In this document: piece by piece, positions 17,779 through 27,822 of the stretch
How the letters are laid out: each line of letters begins with the position of its first letter
Numbering within the stretch: the first letter of the stretch is position 1
Assembly: GCA_965218865.1 (NCBI GenBank)
Contig: CBDCME010000049.1
Location: forward strand, 1 to 64,000
DNA from: CBDCME01 sp965218865
Lineage (GTDB): Bacteria > Pseudomonadota > Alphaproteobacteria > JAAXGF01
Direction of reading: 5' to 3'
Length of the DNA stretch: 64,000 nt
The notes under the pieces: generated by a model
The model's database searches: none
Told to the model about the DNA's origin: nothing
Seen by the model: only the letters and a program-made list of their open reading frames with translations
Made by a program: the position numbers and the translations under genes

Positions 17779-19528
17779 TGAGTCCGTCGATCAAGCTGGG
17801 GCAACTTCCTGCTGCAGCGATGACGCCGCCTACCGTCGTTGGTTGTCCGTCGCCCAGGACCAAAACGACGAAAGAAATGAGACAATTGAGGCCGCCGAGA
17901 ACGCGTCGCTCCGCTTCGATTTCATTGTGCGACCCGGCGAGGTCGATCCGGACGGACTCATCGATCTCCTCGACAGCATCGGGAGTCAGCATTATTCGAA
18001 CTGGCGAGTGATGTTGCCGCACCTGCCGGCGGCGTTACGTGATACCGCTCAGTCTCAAATCCGCGACGATCGACTGTCCGTCTTCTCCGAGGCGTCCAGC
18101 GATCCCAATACCTGGATCCGGTCGGAGATAGCGCAACTCGATGGCGACTACGTGGGTTTTCTTGACGGGAACATTCGACTCGACGATTGGGCACTCTCGT
18201 ACTGTGCGGCCTATCTGAGCGCCAATCCGCCGATCGATGTTTTATTTACAGACAGCGACCGAATTGACAGCAACGGCCAACGCTGTCGTCCACACTTCAA
18301 ACCGTCGTGGGATCCGGACCTGTTCCTTGCGACCGAATACATATTTCCGTTTTGTCTGCTGCGGCGGTCGTTGCTCGCGCGCATTCTCGATCGATCCGAG
18401 GTCGCGTTGACGGAGGATTGGCGATTCGAAATCACCTGGATCTGTAGCCGGACGGTCGCGGCAGACCGCATCGGCCATTTGCCGCTGACACTGTGCCATG
18501 AGCGGGATTTAGATGAACGCCCGGCAGCAACGGGTAACGCGGACCAGCGCAACGTCCTGCTTGAAAAATTCCCCCTGTGCGAAGGTCTCCAGTTTGCCGT
18601 ACACGCGCACCCCGAGCGACGGACGCTTCGCGTTAAACCACCCCTGGATTCGCGGAGGCCGATGGTTTCATTACTGATCCCGACACGGGATAGACTCGAT
18701 TTGCTCGAACCTTGCGTGACCAGTATCCTGGAGAAGACGAGCTATCCACATTACGAGGTCGTCATTATCGACAATGATTCGAAAAAGGATGAAACGCTTG
18801 AGTACCTCGAAAGCATCCGCCGACACGACAAGGTCAAGGTTCTCGCCCACCCGGGCGGTTTCAATTTCGGGGCCATAGTAAATCGGGCGGCACGGCAATC
18901 CACGGCGGAGACCATCGGGATCATCAACAACGATACCGAGGTGATCGACGGCGAGTGGCTTTGGGAAATGGCGTGCCATCTGTTGCGTCCTGATGTCGGA
19001 ATCGTCGGCGCGAAGCTGTATTTTTCAGATGGCACTGTTCAGCACGGCGGCGTCATCCTCGGGATCGGCGGGATCGCCGGCCACGCCCATCGCTTCATGG
19101 ACGGCGATTCTCACGGATACGAATCCCTGCTGGACGTGACGCACAATTTTTCCGCGGTAACGGCCGCCTGCAGTTTGGTGCGTCGCGACGTATTCGAAGA
19201 GCTGGACGGATTCAACGAGATCGATCTTCCCACCGATTACGGTGACGTGGATTTCTGTTTGCGCGCGCGGGCCTTGGGATACCGCATCCTCTGGACACCC
19301 CACGCCACTCTGTTCCACCATGAATCCAAGTCGCGGGGGAAGCCCGAATCCCCCCAGAAGCTCTTCAGCTACATGAAGGCCCGTCGTTACATGGAGAAGC
19401 GGTGGGGCGATCTGTTGCGCGCCGACCCCCATTACAATCCCAATTTGACGCTCGAACGGGAGAACTTTTCGCTGGCCTGGCCGCCCCGACTTTCGACCTG
19501 GTCACTGGCATCACCCGCCGACCAGTGA
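17779..19528 (+). pseudogene. Double glycosyltransferase (GT2), C-terminal part
   Basis: About 580 residues. A first, degenerate GT-A-like domain ('FDFIVRPGEVDPDGLIDLL', 'GDYVGFLDGNIRLDDWAL', 'DVLFTDSDRIDSNG') is followed from ~residue 270 by a canonical GT2 domain: 'PMVSLLIPTRDRLDLLEPCV', 'YEVVIIDNDS', 'IGIINNDTEVI' (DxD-like), 'YGDVDFCLRARALGYR' (ED motif). This is the architecture of rhamnan/O-antigen glycosyltransferases. The start is removed by IS630; an internal ATG or GTG could give a shorter protein that keeps the second domain. It was coupled to the ABC export genes upstream. Confidence 0.82.
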
Positions 19529-19604
19529 CGGAACGAATATGAGAACGCTTCCCGCGGAACGTCGAAAATCACACCGCCTCAGGAATTTTGCAAAACCTCG
19601 CTCC

Positions 19605-20591
19605 ATGACGAAGTTTCTGTTGCACATCGGCACCCACAAGACAGGAACGACGACGCGTCAGAAGTTCATGTCATCCGTCGCCGGTGAGCTGTACTCTTCA
19701 GGTGTGTTGTACCCGGAGCGCGGGTGTCCACGCCCACCCAACCCGCACAACGGACACCATTTGCTTCCCTTTTCGATACGAAAACACAAGCTCATGGGGG
19801 CCACCGAGTCAGTTTGGACGGAACTATTGGATGAAGTCGCGGCAAAGGCCCCCCGTCTCGTGGTGTTGAGTTCCGAGGAGTTCAGTCTTTGCCCACCTGC
19901 CCATATCGCTCGCATTCGGGACTACCTGTCCGAATTTGCCGTGGAGGTCATTGTCTACCTTCGTAACCACTTTCGATTCATGTTTAGCGTGTACTGCCAG
20001 TTGGTGAAAAACGGCACCACCCAGAGTCCGTTCCGAGAGTTCTTGGCCGTGGAATCCCACCGCTGTGATTACGGTCGGCTGGTATCCGATTGGTCGGATG
20101 TGTTTGGCCGCGAGGCGGTGTCAATCCGCGTCTACGACAAAATCGCGCGGGATCATCGATTGATCGAAGATTTCTTGGCTCATTTGGAGTTTGATCCCCA
20201 ACGGTTCCGCGGCCGGATTTCCAAATTCGGCCGCTACAATCGTACCCCGAGCGATCAGTCCTTGCGGATGCTAAAATTGCTCAATAGGCTCGAGGGGCAT
20301 CTGCCCTCCCAGGCACCAGTCAAGCGTGGAATCCACATCCTGCGGCGCGTGATTAGAAGCGTTGATCTCCCCTCCGGTTTCCATGGCCGAAGCTCGGCGC
20401 GGAGCTCCCAGAAAAGAATCGAGGCCGGGGACGCCGATGTATTGAGGCAGATTATATCTCGCCGCCACCAGGAATTTTTGGAGAACTGGATCGCGTCGGA
20501 GAATCGGGCCTTTTTGAATTTTAAACGTTTCCGAATCTCAATGGCGATTCGAAAGGGCACTTCCGCGCAAATATCGGCGCCGAGACGGTAA
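19605..20591 (+). CDS. Sulfotransferase-like protein, 328 aa
   Basis: Begins MTKFLLHIGTHKTGTTTRQK: 'HIGTHKTGTT' is the PAPS-binding P-loop of sulfotransferases. A second typical region is 'VEVIVYLRNHFRFMFSVYCQLVKNG', corresponding to the 3'-phosphate-binding 'R..(F)xSxY' strand and helix. I prefer the ATG at 19605 over 19539, since the fold starts right at this methionine. It lies 76 bases after the glycosyltransferase, same strand, so it likely sulfates the exported glycan. No frame damage is seen. The acceptor is unknown. Confidence 0.78.
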   Translation: MTKFLLHIGTHKTGTTTRQKFMSSVAGELYSSGVLYPERGCPRPPNPHNGHHLLPFSIRKHKLMGATESVWTELLDEVAAKAPRLVVLSSEEFSLCPPAHIARIRDYLSEFAVEVIVYLRNHFRFMFSVYCQLVKNGTTQSPFREFLAVESHRCDYGRLVSDWSDVFGREAVSIRVYDKIARDHRLIEDFLAHLEFDPQRFRGRISKFGRYNRTPSDQSLRMLKLLNRLEGHLPSQAPVKRGIHILRRVIRSVDLPSGFHGRSSARSSQKRIEAGDADVLRQIISRRHQEFLENWIASENRAFLNFKRFRISMAIRKGTSAQISAPRR

Positions 20592-20986
20592 TCTCACGGT
20601 CGCGCGACGGACAGGAACACCTTCTCCCCGCGAGAAGGCGCGATCTCGTCTAATTATCTTTCGAACGACATCGGAAAATATGTGGCGAATTTCCGAGTCT
20701 GTGTGCCGCCGTGGGAAATTTGTGGCTTTTCGGGCCACGGTCGTGAGCGGACGATCGAGCTGTATGGCCATCATCATTCGGATTATTAAGCGCCGGAGGC
20801 ATTGGATTAGTGCTCTCGTTTGGCTACACTCCACCCGCCCAGAAGGTCAGCCAGCGGATCAATACATCGTGCGGGCGGTAAACCAACCCGTAGGGTCAGG
20901 TGATTAAACCCGCCCATCGCTGCTGTACTATTATGTGCACATCGCCGTGAAGCGCGGATGTTTCGCTGTCATAGCAATGTGTTTTG
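20592..20986. other. Gene-free stretch
   Basis: No supported gene, repeat or RNA. The open frame near 20680-20907 has no family resemblance and no ribosome-binding site. Confidence 0.5.
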
Positions 20987-21555
20987 ATGAACACCCCGAT
21001 AAAAGTCGTCATTCAGATTCCCTGCCTCGACGAGGAGGCGACGCTGCCTCTCACGGTCGCCGACCTTCCTCGTGAACTGGACGGTGTCGACCTCATCGAA
21101 ACGCTTGTCATCGACGACGGTTCCGCCGATGGCACGGTCGAGGTCGCCCGTAAAATCGGCGTCGACCACATTGTCCGGCACACCAATCGCAAGGATTTGG
21201 CACGGGCGTTCTGTACCGGAATCGACGCCTGCCTCAAACTCGGGGCCGATATCATCGTCAATACGGACGCCGACAACCAATACGCCGCGGGCGACATTTC
21301 CCGCCTGATCAAACCGATTCTCGACGGCAAGGCCGACATCGTCGTTGGCACCCGGGACACTCAAAACCTGCCCGAATTCTCATTCACGAAGAAGAAGTTG
21401 CAGAAGTTGGGCAGTCTCGTTGTGCGGAGGTTCTCGGGAGCGAACGTGCCCGACGCGGTCAGCGGATTTCGGGCCCTGTCGCGGGACGCGGCTCTGAAAA
21501 TGAATATCATCTCACCGTTCAGCTATACGATCCAGGGCTTGATTCAAGTCGGGCA
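20987..21555 (+). pseudogene. GT2 glycosyltransferase (DPM1/GtrB-like), truncated by IS debris
   Basis: Starts MNTPIKVVIQIPCLDEEATL. It has the GT-A hallmarks 'LVIDDGSADGTVEVAR', 'IIVNTDADNQYAAGDI' (DxD) and 'VVGTRDT', then 'VSGFRALSRDAALKMN'. Family members of this type continue for roughly another 100 residues with C-terminal membrane helices. Here the sequence changes into ISAs1-like DNA after about 190 residues. It probably transferred a sugar to a polyprenyl phosphate or glycan and is now incomplete. Confidence 0.8.
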
Positions 21556-22445
21556 AGTGAGCAGGGTTGGCGATCGAGGCGGTGGCCATTTCATTCTCAG
21601 TGTGGCAGTGTGCCGGTCATGGCGACGCTGCCGGTCTCGGAATCGTCCATTGACTTGCGCGCGGTCAAGCCGCGTTCGATGGGGCGCGCAAGAGCATCGG
21701 CGCGGGGACCGGTTGCTGCGCATGTAGCGCCATGTACCAGCCGTTACGGCGTCATCGGCAAGGGCCTGCGCCATGTTACGGTGCATGGCCAACCTGGCTC
21801 GCTACTGAGTTCGACTGGCAGCAAAGCGCGTTACACGCTGGGCGCGCGTGATCGCTGGATTCAAGGTTGTTGGCCGAACAGCAGTTCCGGAGTGTGCATC
21901 TGATCGCCAACGATTCGCGCTTCGTCATTCTGACGACTGGCCGATGCTGAACCTGAGCCTCCCGTGTTCTTGCGGCTGACTGCGAGCGGATGTCTGAGGA
22001 CATCCAGGCGGCGCACGGCTATCCGGCTCTTCTGGCGGAGACGTTCGTGGACGTCTCGGGATTTGCCGGCACCTGCAAGCGCGCGTCGGCTGGCGCTATC
22101 TGGCGGCATGGACGCGGGGCTTTGCCCGTGAGCCCGGAGGGGCAGCGCGCTGGCGTTCACCCGGTTCAACGCAAGGAGGTCTTCGTGTTCGGTCTGATCA
22201 GACCGCAAGCCCCCGAGGCGCTGAGCCGTCGGTTGACGCCGGCAAATGGAACGCCGAGCAGCTTTCCGAGCTATCGATGGCCGCGTCCCGATCTGCGCAA
22301 CGGGATCGAGGGTCGTGCGGTGAGCGCTGCATCGAGTACTCAAGCCACTGCCCGCAACGCGCTATCGGCGCTGGACTATCATTCTGAGCGGATCGCCGTC
22401 GCCGCCAAGCTTGCTGGATACCGGGCGCTGAACGGGTTCTCGCAT
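21556..22445 (+). repeat. Degraded ISAs1 segment
   Basis: Recognisable as the first ~40% of the ISAs1 transposase gene (reverse orientation relative to copy 1), for example 'GDTAGLGIV..' counterparts of the bases at 2045-1240. It carries many scattered insertions, deletions and substitutions that destroy every frame. It runs into IS630-like sequence at about 22445-22515 through a stretch matching both elements. Confidence 0.75.
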
Positions 22446-23110
22446 ATTTCCGCGCGCCCTGCTCTCACGTCAGGAGCAGCTCGATGCGGTGGGTGCGTTC
22501 AGGAGGAATTCCAAACAAAAAGTTTTCCCGAACACTTGGCGAAAGATCGTAGCGGCACAGCCACCGGACACGCCCATCGAGGTTTGGTTTCAAGATGAAA
22601 TGCGCGTCGGCCAGAAGAACAGCCTGGTGCGCCAGTGGGCCCCAAAGGGATCTGCGCCCGCGCCAGGTCAAGGACCTACGGACGCTCTTCGGCGTATCTC
22701 TTCGGCGCCATCTGCCCCGAGCGCGGTGAGGGCGCGGCGCTGGTCATGCCGCGCGCCAATACTGAAGCCATGGACCTGCATCTCGAGGAAATCAGCCGGG
22801 CCGTTGCCCCAAGACGCCCATGCCGTCGTGCTGCTCGACCAAGCCGCATGGCACACCACTGCCAAACTCGGCATCCCGGAGAACATCTCCCTCGTGCCTT
22901 TGCCACCCAAGTCCCCGGAGCTCAATCCCGCCGAAAATGTCTGGCAATACCTCCGCCAGAACTGGCTCTCCAATCGTGTCGTCGACTCCTATGAAGCCAT
23001 CGTCGAGGCCTCTTGCCAAGCCTGGAACAACCTGCACCGACCGACCTTGGAAGATCATGTCCATCGGCCTCAGAGCGTGGGCTCGCACAAGTCAATGTTA
23101 AGGGCGGTTG
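22446..23110 (+). mobile_element. IS630-family element, copy 2 (3' half only, damaged)
   Basis: From about 22516 to 23110 this is the transposase 3' half and right end of the IS630 element, with several single-base indels relative to copies 1 and 3, so the DDE region is spread over two frames ('VWFQDEMRVGQK' in one, 'RANTEAMDLHLEEISRAV' in another). The first ~70 bases mix ISAs1 and IS630 sequence. The helix-turn-helix half is absent. Confidence 0.8.
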
Positions 23111-23113
23111 ATA

Positions 23114-23398
23114 TCAATACTCGACCCCGAATTTAGGCGCGAATTTAGAATTGACATATCCACCAATATCGTATGACAGCCCGGTCGCTCTGTGTCTGCG
23201 ACACTGGTCACAAACCACGCTTCGCAAGAAGGATTTTTCGGAAACTGTTTATTTGGTGAGAACGGCGGTGCAAAACTAGGTCCTCGGCATTCATCCGCTT
23301 ATAAGTAGCGGTGGAGAAGGGAGTTGGCAGTGCACAAGCTGCTATGGTTGTTTGTCACCATTCTTTTAGCTCTCCCCAGCTTCGACGGTGAAGCATGA
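23114..23398 (+). promoter_or_regulatory. Leader region with a 22-codon signal-peptide-like ORF upstream of a disrupted gene
   Basis: A GTG at 23330, preceded by GGAGAAGGGAG, opens a 22-codon frame (VHKLLWLFVTILLALP...) whose TGA overlaps the ATG of the next frame (ATGA, 23395). A CTTATAAGT box near 23299 could be a -10 element. Part of this stretch recurs in mixed form at 24811-25430. Confidence 0.4.
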
Positions 23399-23596
23399 AG
23401 AAGTCGAGGCAAGGTCGGGAGCTGATAACGGAAACGTCAACATCGGCGCCGAGCGTCCGTTTGACGCGGTCAACATTTTCAGTGATTTTGGCAGAGATTT
23501 GGGATTCAGCGAATACGGAAGAGAACGAGTTGAAGTTATGGTGGGAACGCATGATAGGCGGGGAGGTTGGAAAAGATCGCTTCCTTATTCTTTGCG
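23395..23596 (+). pseudogene. Hypothetical gene, 5' part (split by IS256 copy 2)
   Basis: Encodes MKKSRQGRELITETSTSAPS and onward to 'GKDRFLILC'. The last 8 bases, TCTTTGCG, are repeated at 26797-26804 just beyond the other IS256 end, giving an 8-bp target duplication. Joining 23596 to 26805 gives one continuous 168-residue frame, with 'FLILC' followed by 'ALKYGNWKSM'. No family recognised; the protein is charged and soluble-looking. Confidence 0.65.
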
Positions 23597-24240
23597 GGCA
23601 ATGTCCCGGCTGATGTACGAAAAAGTGAGGTTAGGCGTCATTCGCCTGGAACCGTTAGGCTCTGGGTGTTGAATCCATCAAGGAGAACGACGCCATGATT
23701 CAAGGTACACGGCAACAAGGCCGTGTGTTCAATGCCAACGATTCCTGTTGCGAGATCCCGACTTCCGCTGTTGAAAGAGTCCGTGTTCTTGCCGGCACGG
23801 AGCTTTTGATGATCTGAACGCATGAGCGTGGATCGGCTTTTGCCGATGGCGGCCATCTACGATGGGATGGATCGAGCGTGCGCGGCGGGTATTGGCGGCA
23901 TGGATCTGCGGACGTTGCGCCACTGCCCGTTCACCGGTCCGACGCGGCAGGGCCATCGCTGGTCTGATCAACCGCAGAGCCGAACGGGGCGTTGCGTCGG
24001 TATCACGCCGGGGCAAATGGTGAAGCTGACGCGGGCTATCGCGGCCGTGTCGCGATCTTGCGGGCAACGGAGATGGAGTCTTGCGCTGGAGCTGGGAGTT
24101 GCTCTCAAGCAACTGATCCGAACGCGCTTCGGCGTTGACTAGTCACTGGGCGGAGCGTCGGCAAGCATGCATGGCTGCGCTACGGGTTCTCGCATATTTC
24201 CGCAAGTACGCGCGCGCCACGTGCGTGTCAGGATAACACG
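23597..24240 (+). other. Interleaved IS256/IS630 sequence
   Basis: Blocks of 3 to 25 bases match, alternately and in order, the IS256 5' region (14641 down to ~14220, reverse strand) and the IS630 5' region (30250 down to ~29800, reverse strand). Example: ATTCAAGG (IS630), TACACGG (IS256), CAACAAGG (IS630), CCG (IS256), TGTGTTCAATGCCAACGATT (IS630). No reading frame survives. Confidence 0.8.
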
Positions 24241-24310
24241 TGCATATGGCCGGTCAATGTAACAAATGATCTGTCCGGCATTAGAACTCCTCCAGAAAGT
24301 GGAGGAGCTG

Positions 24311-24802
24311 ATGCGCCGGACAGAGCAGTTACAGGGGTTGAGATTGATGAAGTTCGATGAGGTTTACGGACGCACCTACAGGGGTGAGTTGAGCCAGCTG
24401 GAGGCAGCCGAGATCCTGGGCATGTCCGAGCGCACGTTCCGACGCTGGCGCGATCGCTTTGAGGCCGAGGGCGCGGAGGGTCTTTACGACCGCCGCCTGG
24501 GTCGGGTTTCCGCGCGCCGCGCCGGGGTCGACGAGGTGGTGGCACTGTTGGGTCTGTTCGATACCAGGTACCGGCATTTCACCGCCTGGCACTTCTGGGA
24601 GAAGCTGGTTGCAAAGCACGACGTCACGCGCAGTTACAACTGGGTGCGGCTGACGCTCCAGGCGCACGGCCGGATCGCGCCGGCGCCGCGGCGCGGCGTG
24701 CACCGCCGCAAGCGGCCGCGCCGGCCGATGGTCGGCATGATGTTGCACCAGGACGGCTCCACGCACCAATGGGTGCCGGGTCAATGTTACTGGGACGGTT
24801 GA
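24311..24802 (+). pseudogene. ISNCY-type transposase, N-terminal part
   Basis: About 163 residues: a helix-turn-helix domain ('YRGELSQLEAAEILGMSERTFRRW') and the following region ('YRHFTAWHFWEKL', 'YNWVRLTLQAHG', 'PMVGMMLHQDGSTHQWVPGQ'). The catalytic Asp is expected in or after 'HQDGS'. After 'VPGQCYWDG' the sequence becomes mixed and the frame ends. The C-terminal part, including 'QIPAGRHRHHYVKAK' and 'YPDGDLAVFHGPRCLA', reappears at 25447-25600. Confidence 0.78.
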
Positions 24803-24810
24803 TATCAATG

Positions 24811-25440
24811 ACCATGGACCCCGAATTTAGGCGCGACTTCGGAGATCTGACATATCCGCCAATCTTCGTCGCCGAGGAGGGCAGCCATGTCGAGCTCTGT
24901 GTCTGCGACTGCTGGTCACAAAGGTGGGGTCGGCCATGAAGGGCTGTTCTGAAACTCGCTTTATTTGGTGAGACCGGGCGGTCGCAAAACTAGGTCCTCG
25001 GCATTCATCCGCTTATAAGTAGCCGGCGGAGAAGGTCGACAAGGACAATGCACAAGCTGCCAGGTCGGACGTGCCCTGTCAGCAACTCGGTATTGAGCTG
25101 ATCCCCGGCTTCTACGGTGAAGCAAAGAAGCGGAAGGCCCGGGAGCCGCTAACGGAAGCGTCATGTTCGGCACCCTGCAGAAACGTCCGTTTGCCGCAGG
25201 TCAACATTTTCAGTGATCTCGCCGGCATCACCGATATGGCGATCCGCCAATACGGTTCCTGAGAACGAGTTGAACTTCCTGCCGGCCCACAATGCCCGCT
25301 TCGCCCGGCCGGCCGTTGGACACAGCCTCCGCCTTCCGTATTCGTTCGCCGGCAATGTCCTGGCGGACATCCTCTGAAAAAGTGCAGGTAGGACCGTCAT
25401 TGGTCGGCAACCGACAGGCACTGGGTGTTGAATCTATCAA
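24811..25440 (+). other. Interleaved ISNCY-transposase / 23114-23690 sequence
   Basis: Alternating short blocks match either an ISNCY transposase middle region (for example bases coding 'KVDKDN', 'QQLGIELIP', 'AGITDMA', 'PAHNARFA') or the unique sequence and IS256 end at 23114-23690. As in 23597-24240, the order of both sources is preserved, which is what merging two aligned sequences would give. Confidence 0.75.
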
Positions 25441-25446
25441 GGAGAA

Positions 25447-25698
25447 CTTGAGCCTGCAGATCCCGGCAGGCCGCCATCGCCACCACTACGTCAAGGCCAA
25501 AGTGAGTGTGCACGAATATCCCGACGGCGACCTTGCCGTCTTCCATGGCCCGCGCTGCCTGGCCCGCCTACCAAGACTAGACGGCACGCCGATCGAAAGC
25601 AGCGAATCCCGGCGGTTGCCGCCGCCTGATGCCGCTTTCGACATCGACCATGAGCCGGCGCTCTGTTGGCCGGGGTGGATAATTCTGGACAGCTAGCG
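25447..25698 (+). pseudogene. ISNCY-type transposase, C-terminal part
   Basis: Encodes 'LSLQIPAGRHRHHYVKAK', 'VSVHEYPDGDLAVFHGPRCL' and a variable tail, the C-terminal beta-rich region typical of ISNCY transposases. The catalytic middle between this and 24802 is scrambled. Confidence 0.7.
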
Positions 25699-25844
25699 GC
25701 TGCGCGCGACCTGACCACTTCCCCACCCAGAGCCAACATCCAGGTGAAGCAGAAGCGGTCAAATCAAGGATATGGTGCCGAGCAGTTGCTAAACCGGGCT
25801 TTTCAATTGGGCGAGTTGCTGCTTATCGACAGTACGCGCGCGCC

Positions 25845-26690
25845 GTGCGCCTGCCCGGCGAGGCCAGCGGCGACTTGCCGGCACGCGCGGGCGATGCGAC
25901 CTCGAAGTCCGCGGTCTCGCGGCGCTTCGTGGCCATGACGCGCAAGAAGCTGAAGGCCTTCCTGGCCAGCGACCTTTCGGATCTCGATCTCCTGGTCATC
26001 CAGATCGACGGGCTGCACGTCGGCGATCACGTGTTGCTGGCAGCTATTGGCATCGACGGCGCGGGCGAGAAGCATGTTCTAGGCCTGGCCGAAGGTGCCA
26101 CGGAGAATGCCGCCACGGTGCAGGCGCTGCTCGACAACCTGACCGCCCGCGGCCTCGACCCGGAAGTGCCCCGGCTCTTCATCGTCGACGGCGCCAAGGC
26201 GCTCTCCAAGGCGATCAAGCGGACCTTCGGGCCGGTGGCCGCCCTCCAGCGCTGCCAGGTCCACAAGGGCCGCAACATCATCGAGCGCCTCGACGAAAGC
26301 CTTCATGCCGGCGTCAAGAAGGCGCTCAGGCAAGCCTGGGACCAAGACGATGCCGAGAAAGCCGAACGCCTCATGAAGAACCTGGCGCGCCGCCTGGAGA
26401 CCGAGGCCCCCGGCGTTTCGGCTTCCATCCTGGAGGGCCTGGATGAGATCCTCACCGTGATCCGCTTTGGCCTGACGCCCAAGCTCAGGCGCTCCTTGGC
26501 CTGCACCAACGCCATCGAGAATGCCTTGGGAACGGTCAGGATGGTGCAGCACAATGTCAAGCGCTGGCGCAACGCCGAGATGGCCTTGCGATGGACCGCC
26601 GCCGGCCTCCTGGAAGCCCAAAAGACCTCCGTCGCCTCAAGGCCTACCGGCAACTCCCCATCCTCAGAGCTGCCCTCGAGGATCACGTGA
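25845..26690 (+). pseudogene. IS256 transposase, C-terminal two thirds
   Basis: 281 residues matching residues ~139-419 of the copy 1 protein nearly perfectly ('RLPGEASGDLPARAGD' to 'SSELPSRIT'), including all catalytic residues and the same C-terminal frame change. The first ~138 codons are missing from clean sequence and appear only in the mixed stretch at 23597-24240. Confidence 0.85.
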
Positions 26691-26804
26691 AAAAGGCAAA
26701 AGCGAAAAGCGCCATTGAAACCATCAAAGAGGCCGCCTAGCCTCGAAGCCCAACCATGCCTGCCTCGCCTTTTTCAACAGAGCATGGGACATCGCCTCTT
26801 TGCG

Positions 26805-27109
26805 CGCTGAAATATGGGAATTGGAAAAGCATGGGTGACATACGTGAATACATTGAATTCAAAATCCCGGGAACTTATCCGGTGAAAAAACTGCAAACGA
26901 TGCTTGCCCTCATGGCTGGTCTGCCCCGTTACAAGCAACACTCACGGGTCCCGAACAGCCCGCTACGTATGATAGGAGAAGGTTGGCTGGAGAAAAACCC
27001 TCACGCCGAGAGTGGGGGTATTGACTCAGAGTGGCGAATAGAGCCGAGCGTATATCCTCTTCTTTATTTCTTGCTGATGAGTTGCCCCGGGGATGACAGG
27101 TGTGAGTGA
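26805..27109 (+). pseudogene. Hypothetical gene, 3' part (split by IS256 copy 2)
   Basis: Continuation of the frame at 23395-23596: 'ALKYGNWKSMGDIREYIEFK', 'LQTMLALMAGLPRYKQ', 'WRIEPSVYPLLYFLLMSC'. The join restores an uninterrupted 168-residue protein. No function can be assigned. Confidence 0.6.
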
Positions 27110-27218
27110 CGGGCGGGGTTGGGCACGTTGACCATCTCGTGTGGGTACGGATATTGGAGGGAGTGAAGGGGCTATTGGCGGGCGAACCGGACCACGAGGT
27201 GTCGGTGCATTGAGGACC

Positions 27219-27710
27219 GTGTCAGAACAATCAACGCTCACTTGTAACGATCTTCCTTCCCTGTTGGACGCTGGCGAACAGCTGGCGCGGCTGGCGTTGG
27301 ACAACGACGGCCAAGTGCCCGCGACGCTGATATGTGCTCGAAACAACGGGGAGACTTTCCTGGTTGGCTACGACCCACCGTCCACCGCGTACCAAGAGCG
27401 AGCATTGGTGCAACAACTTGGCGAATGGATGCGCGTGCAGGGCGTCGTGCGGTTCGTGGTGGTCATTGAATGCTGGATGACGGAACAGAATGAGGGTCGC
27501 GGCTTACCCACGGTGCGGCCGTCTCAGGCTGCCGATCGCATGGAGGCGTTGATGTTAGAGGCACACGACGCGATGAATTGCGAGCCTCGGTTATTCCGGA
27601 TTGATTGTTCCTATCAACCGCCGAAGCTCATTCCGGTCGAAGGGATTAAGCCCGATATCTCTGTTGGGATTTGGGATCGAATTTTAAACCCTTCGGCGGC
27701 GGTGCATTGA
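27219..27710 (+). CDS. Hypothetical protein, 163 aa
   Basis: I chose the GTG at 27219 (VSEQSTLTCNDLPSLLD) because GAGGAC lies a few bases upstream; a longer frame from 27141 has low-complexity Gly/Arg sequence and looks untranslated. The product is soluble-looking, with 'QVPATLICARNNGETFLVGY' and 'VRFVVVIECWMTEQNEGRG'. I recognise no family. It lies downstream of the IS-split hypothetical gene, and the C-terminal region meets no obvious partner. Confidence 0.6.
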   Translation: MSEQSTLTCNDLPSLLDAGEQLARLALDNDGQVPATLICARNNGETFLVGYDPPSTAYQERALVQQLGEWMRVQGVVRFVVVIECWMTEQNEGRGLPTVRPSQAADRMEALMLEAHDAMNCEPRLFRIDCSYQPPKLIPVEGIKPDISVGIWDRILNPSAAVH

Positions 27711-27822
27711 CAGGGAACCCACACCTGCGAATGAAGGGTGGCTGTTCTGGTGCACTTCGTGTCCTTGGATTTCAGCGCGGGGGTTGTCCGTGCCACCCTC
27801 TTACGCCTGGCGAGCATGTAAA

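Larger units (their letters stand above)
23597..26796 (+). mobile_element. IS256 copy 2 with an ISNCY-like element inside; parts are chimeric consensus
   Basis: Both ends are IS256 ends (GGCAATGTCCCGGCTGATGT left; right end ending CATGGGACATCGCC) and are flanked by the 8-bp duplication TCTTTGCG. The interior is 3.2 kb instead of 1.46 kb. 23597-24240 looks like the IS256 5' end interleaved with the IS630 5' half. 24241-25800 is an ISNCY-like transposon, itself mixed with the 23114-23690 sequence over 24811-25440. 25835-26796 is clean IS256. The true structure is probably IS256 interrupted by an ISNCY element. Confidence 0.75.
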
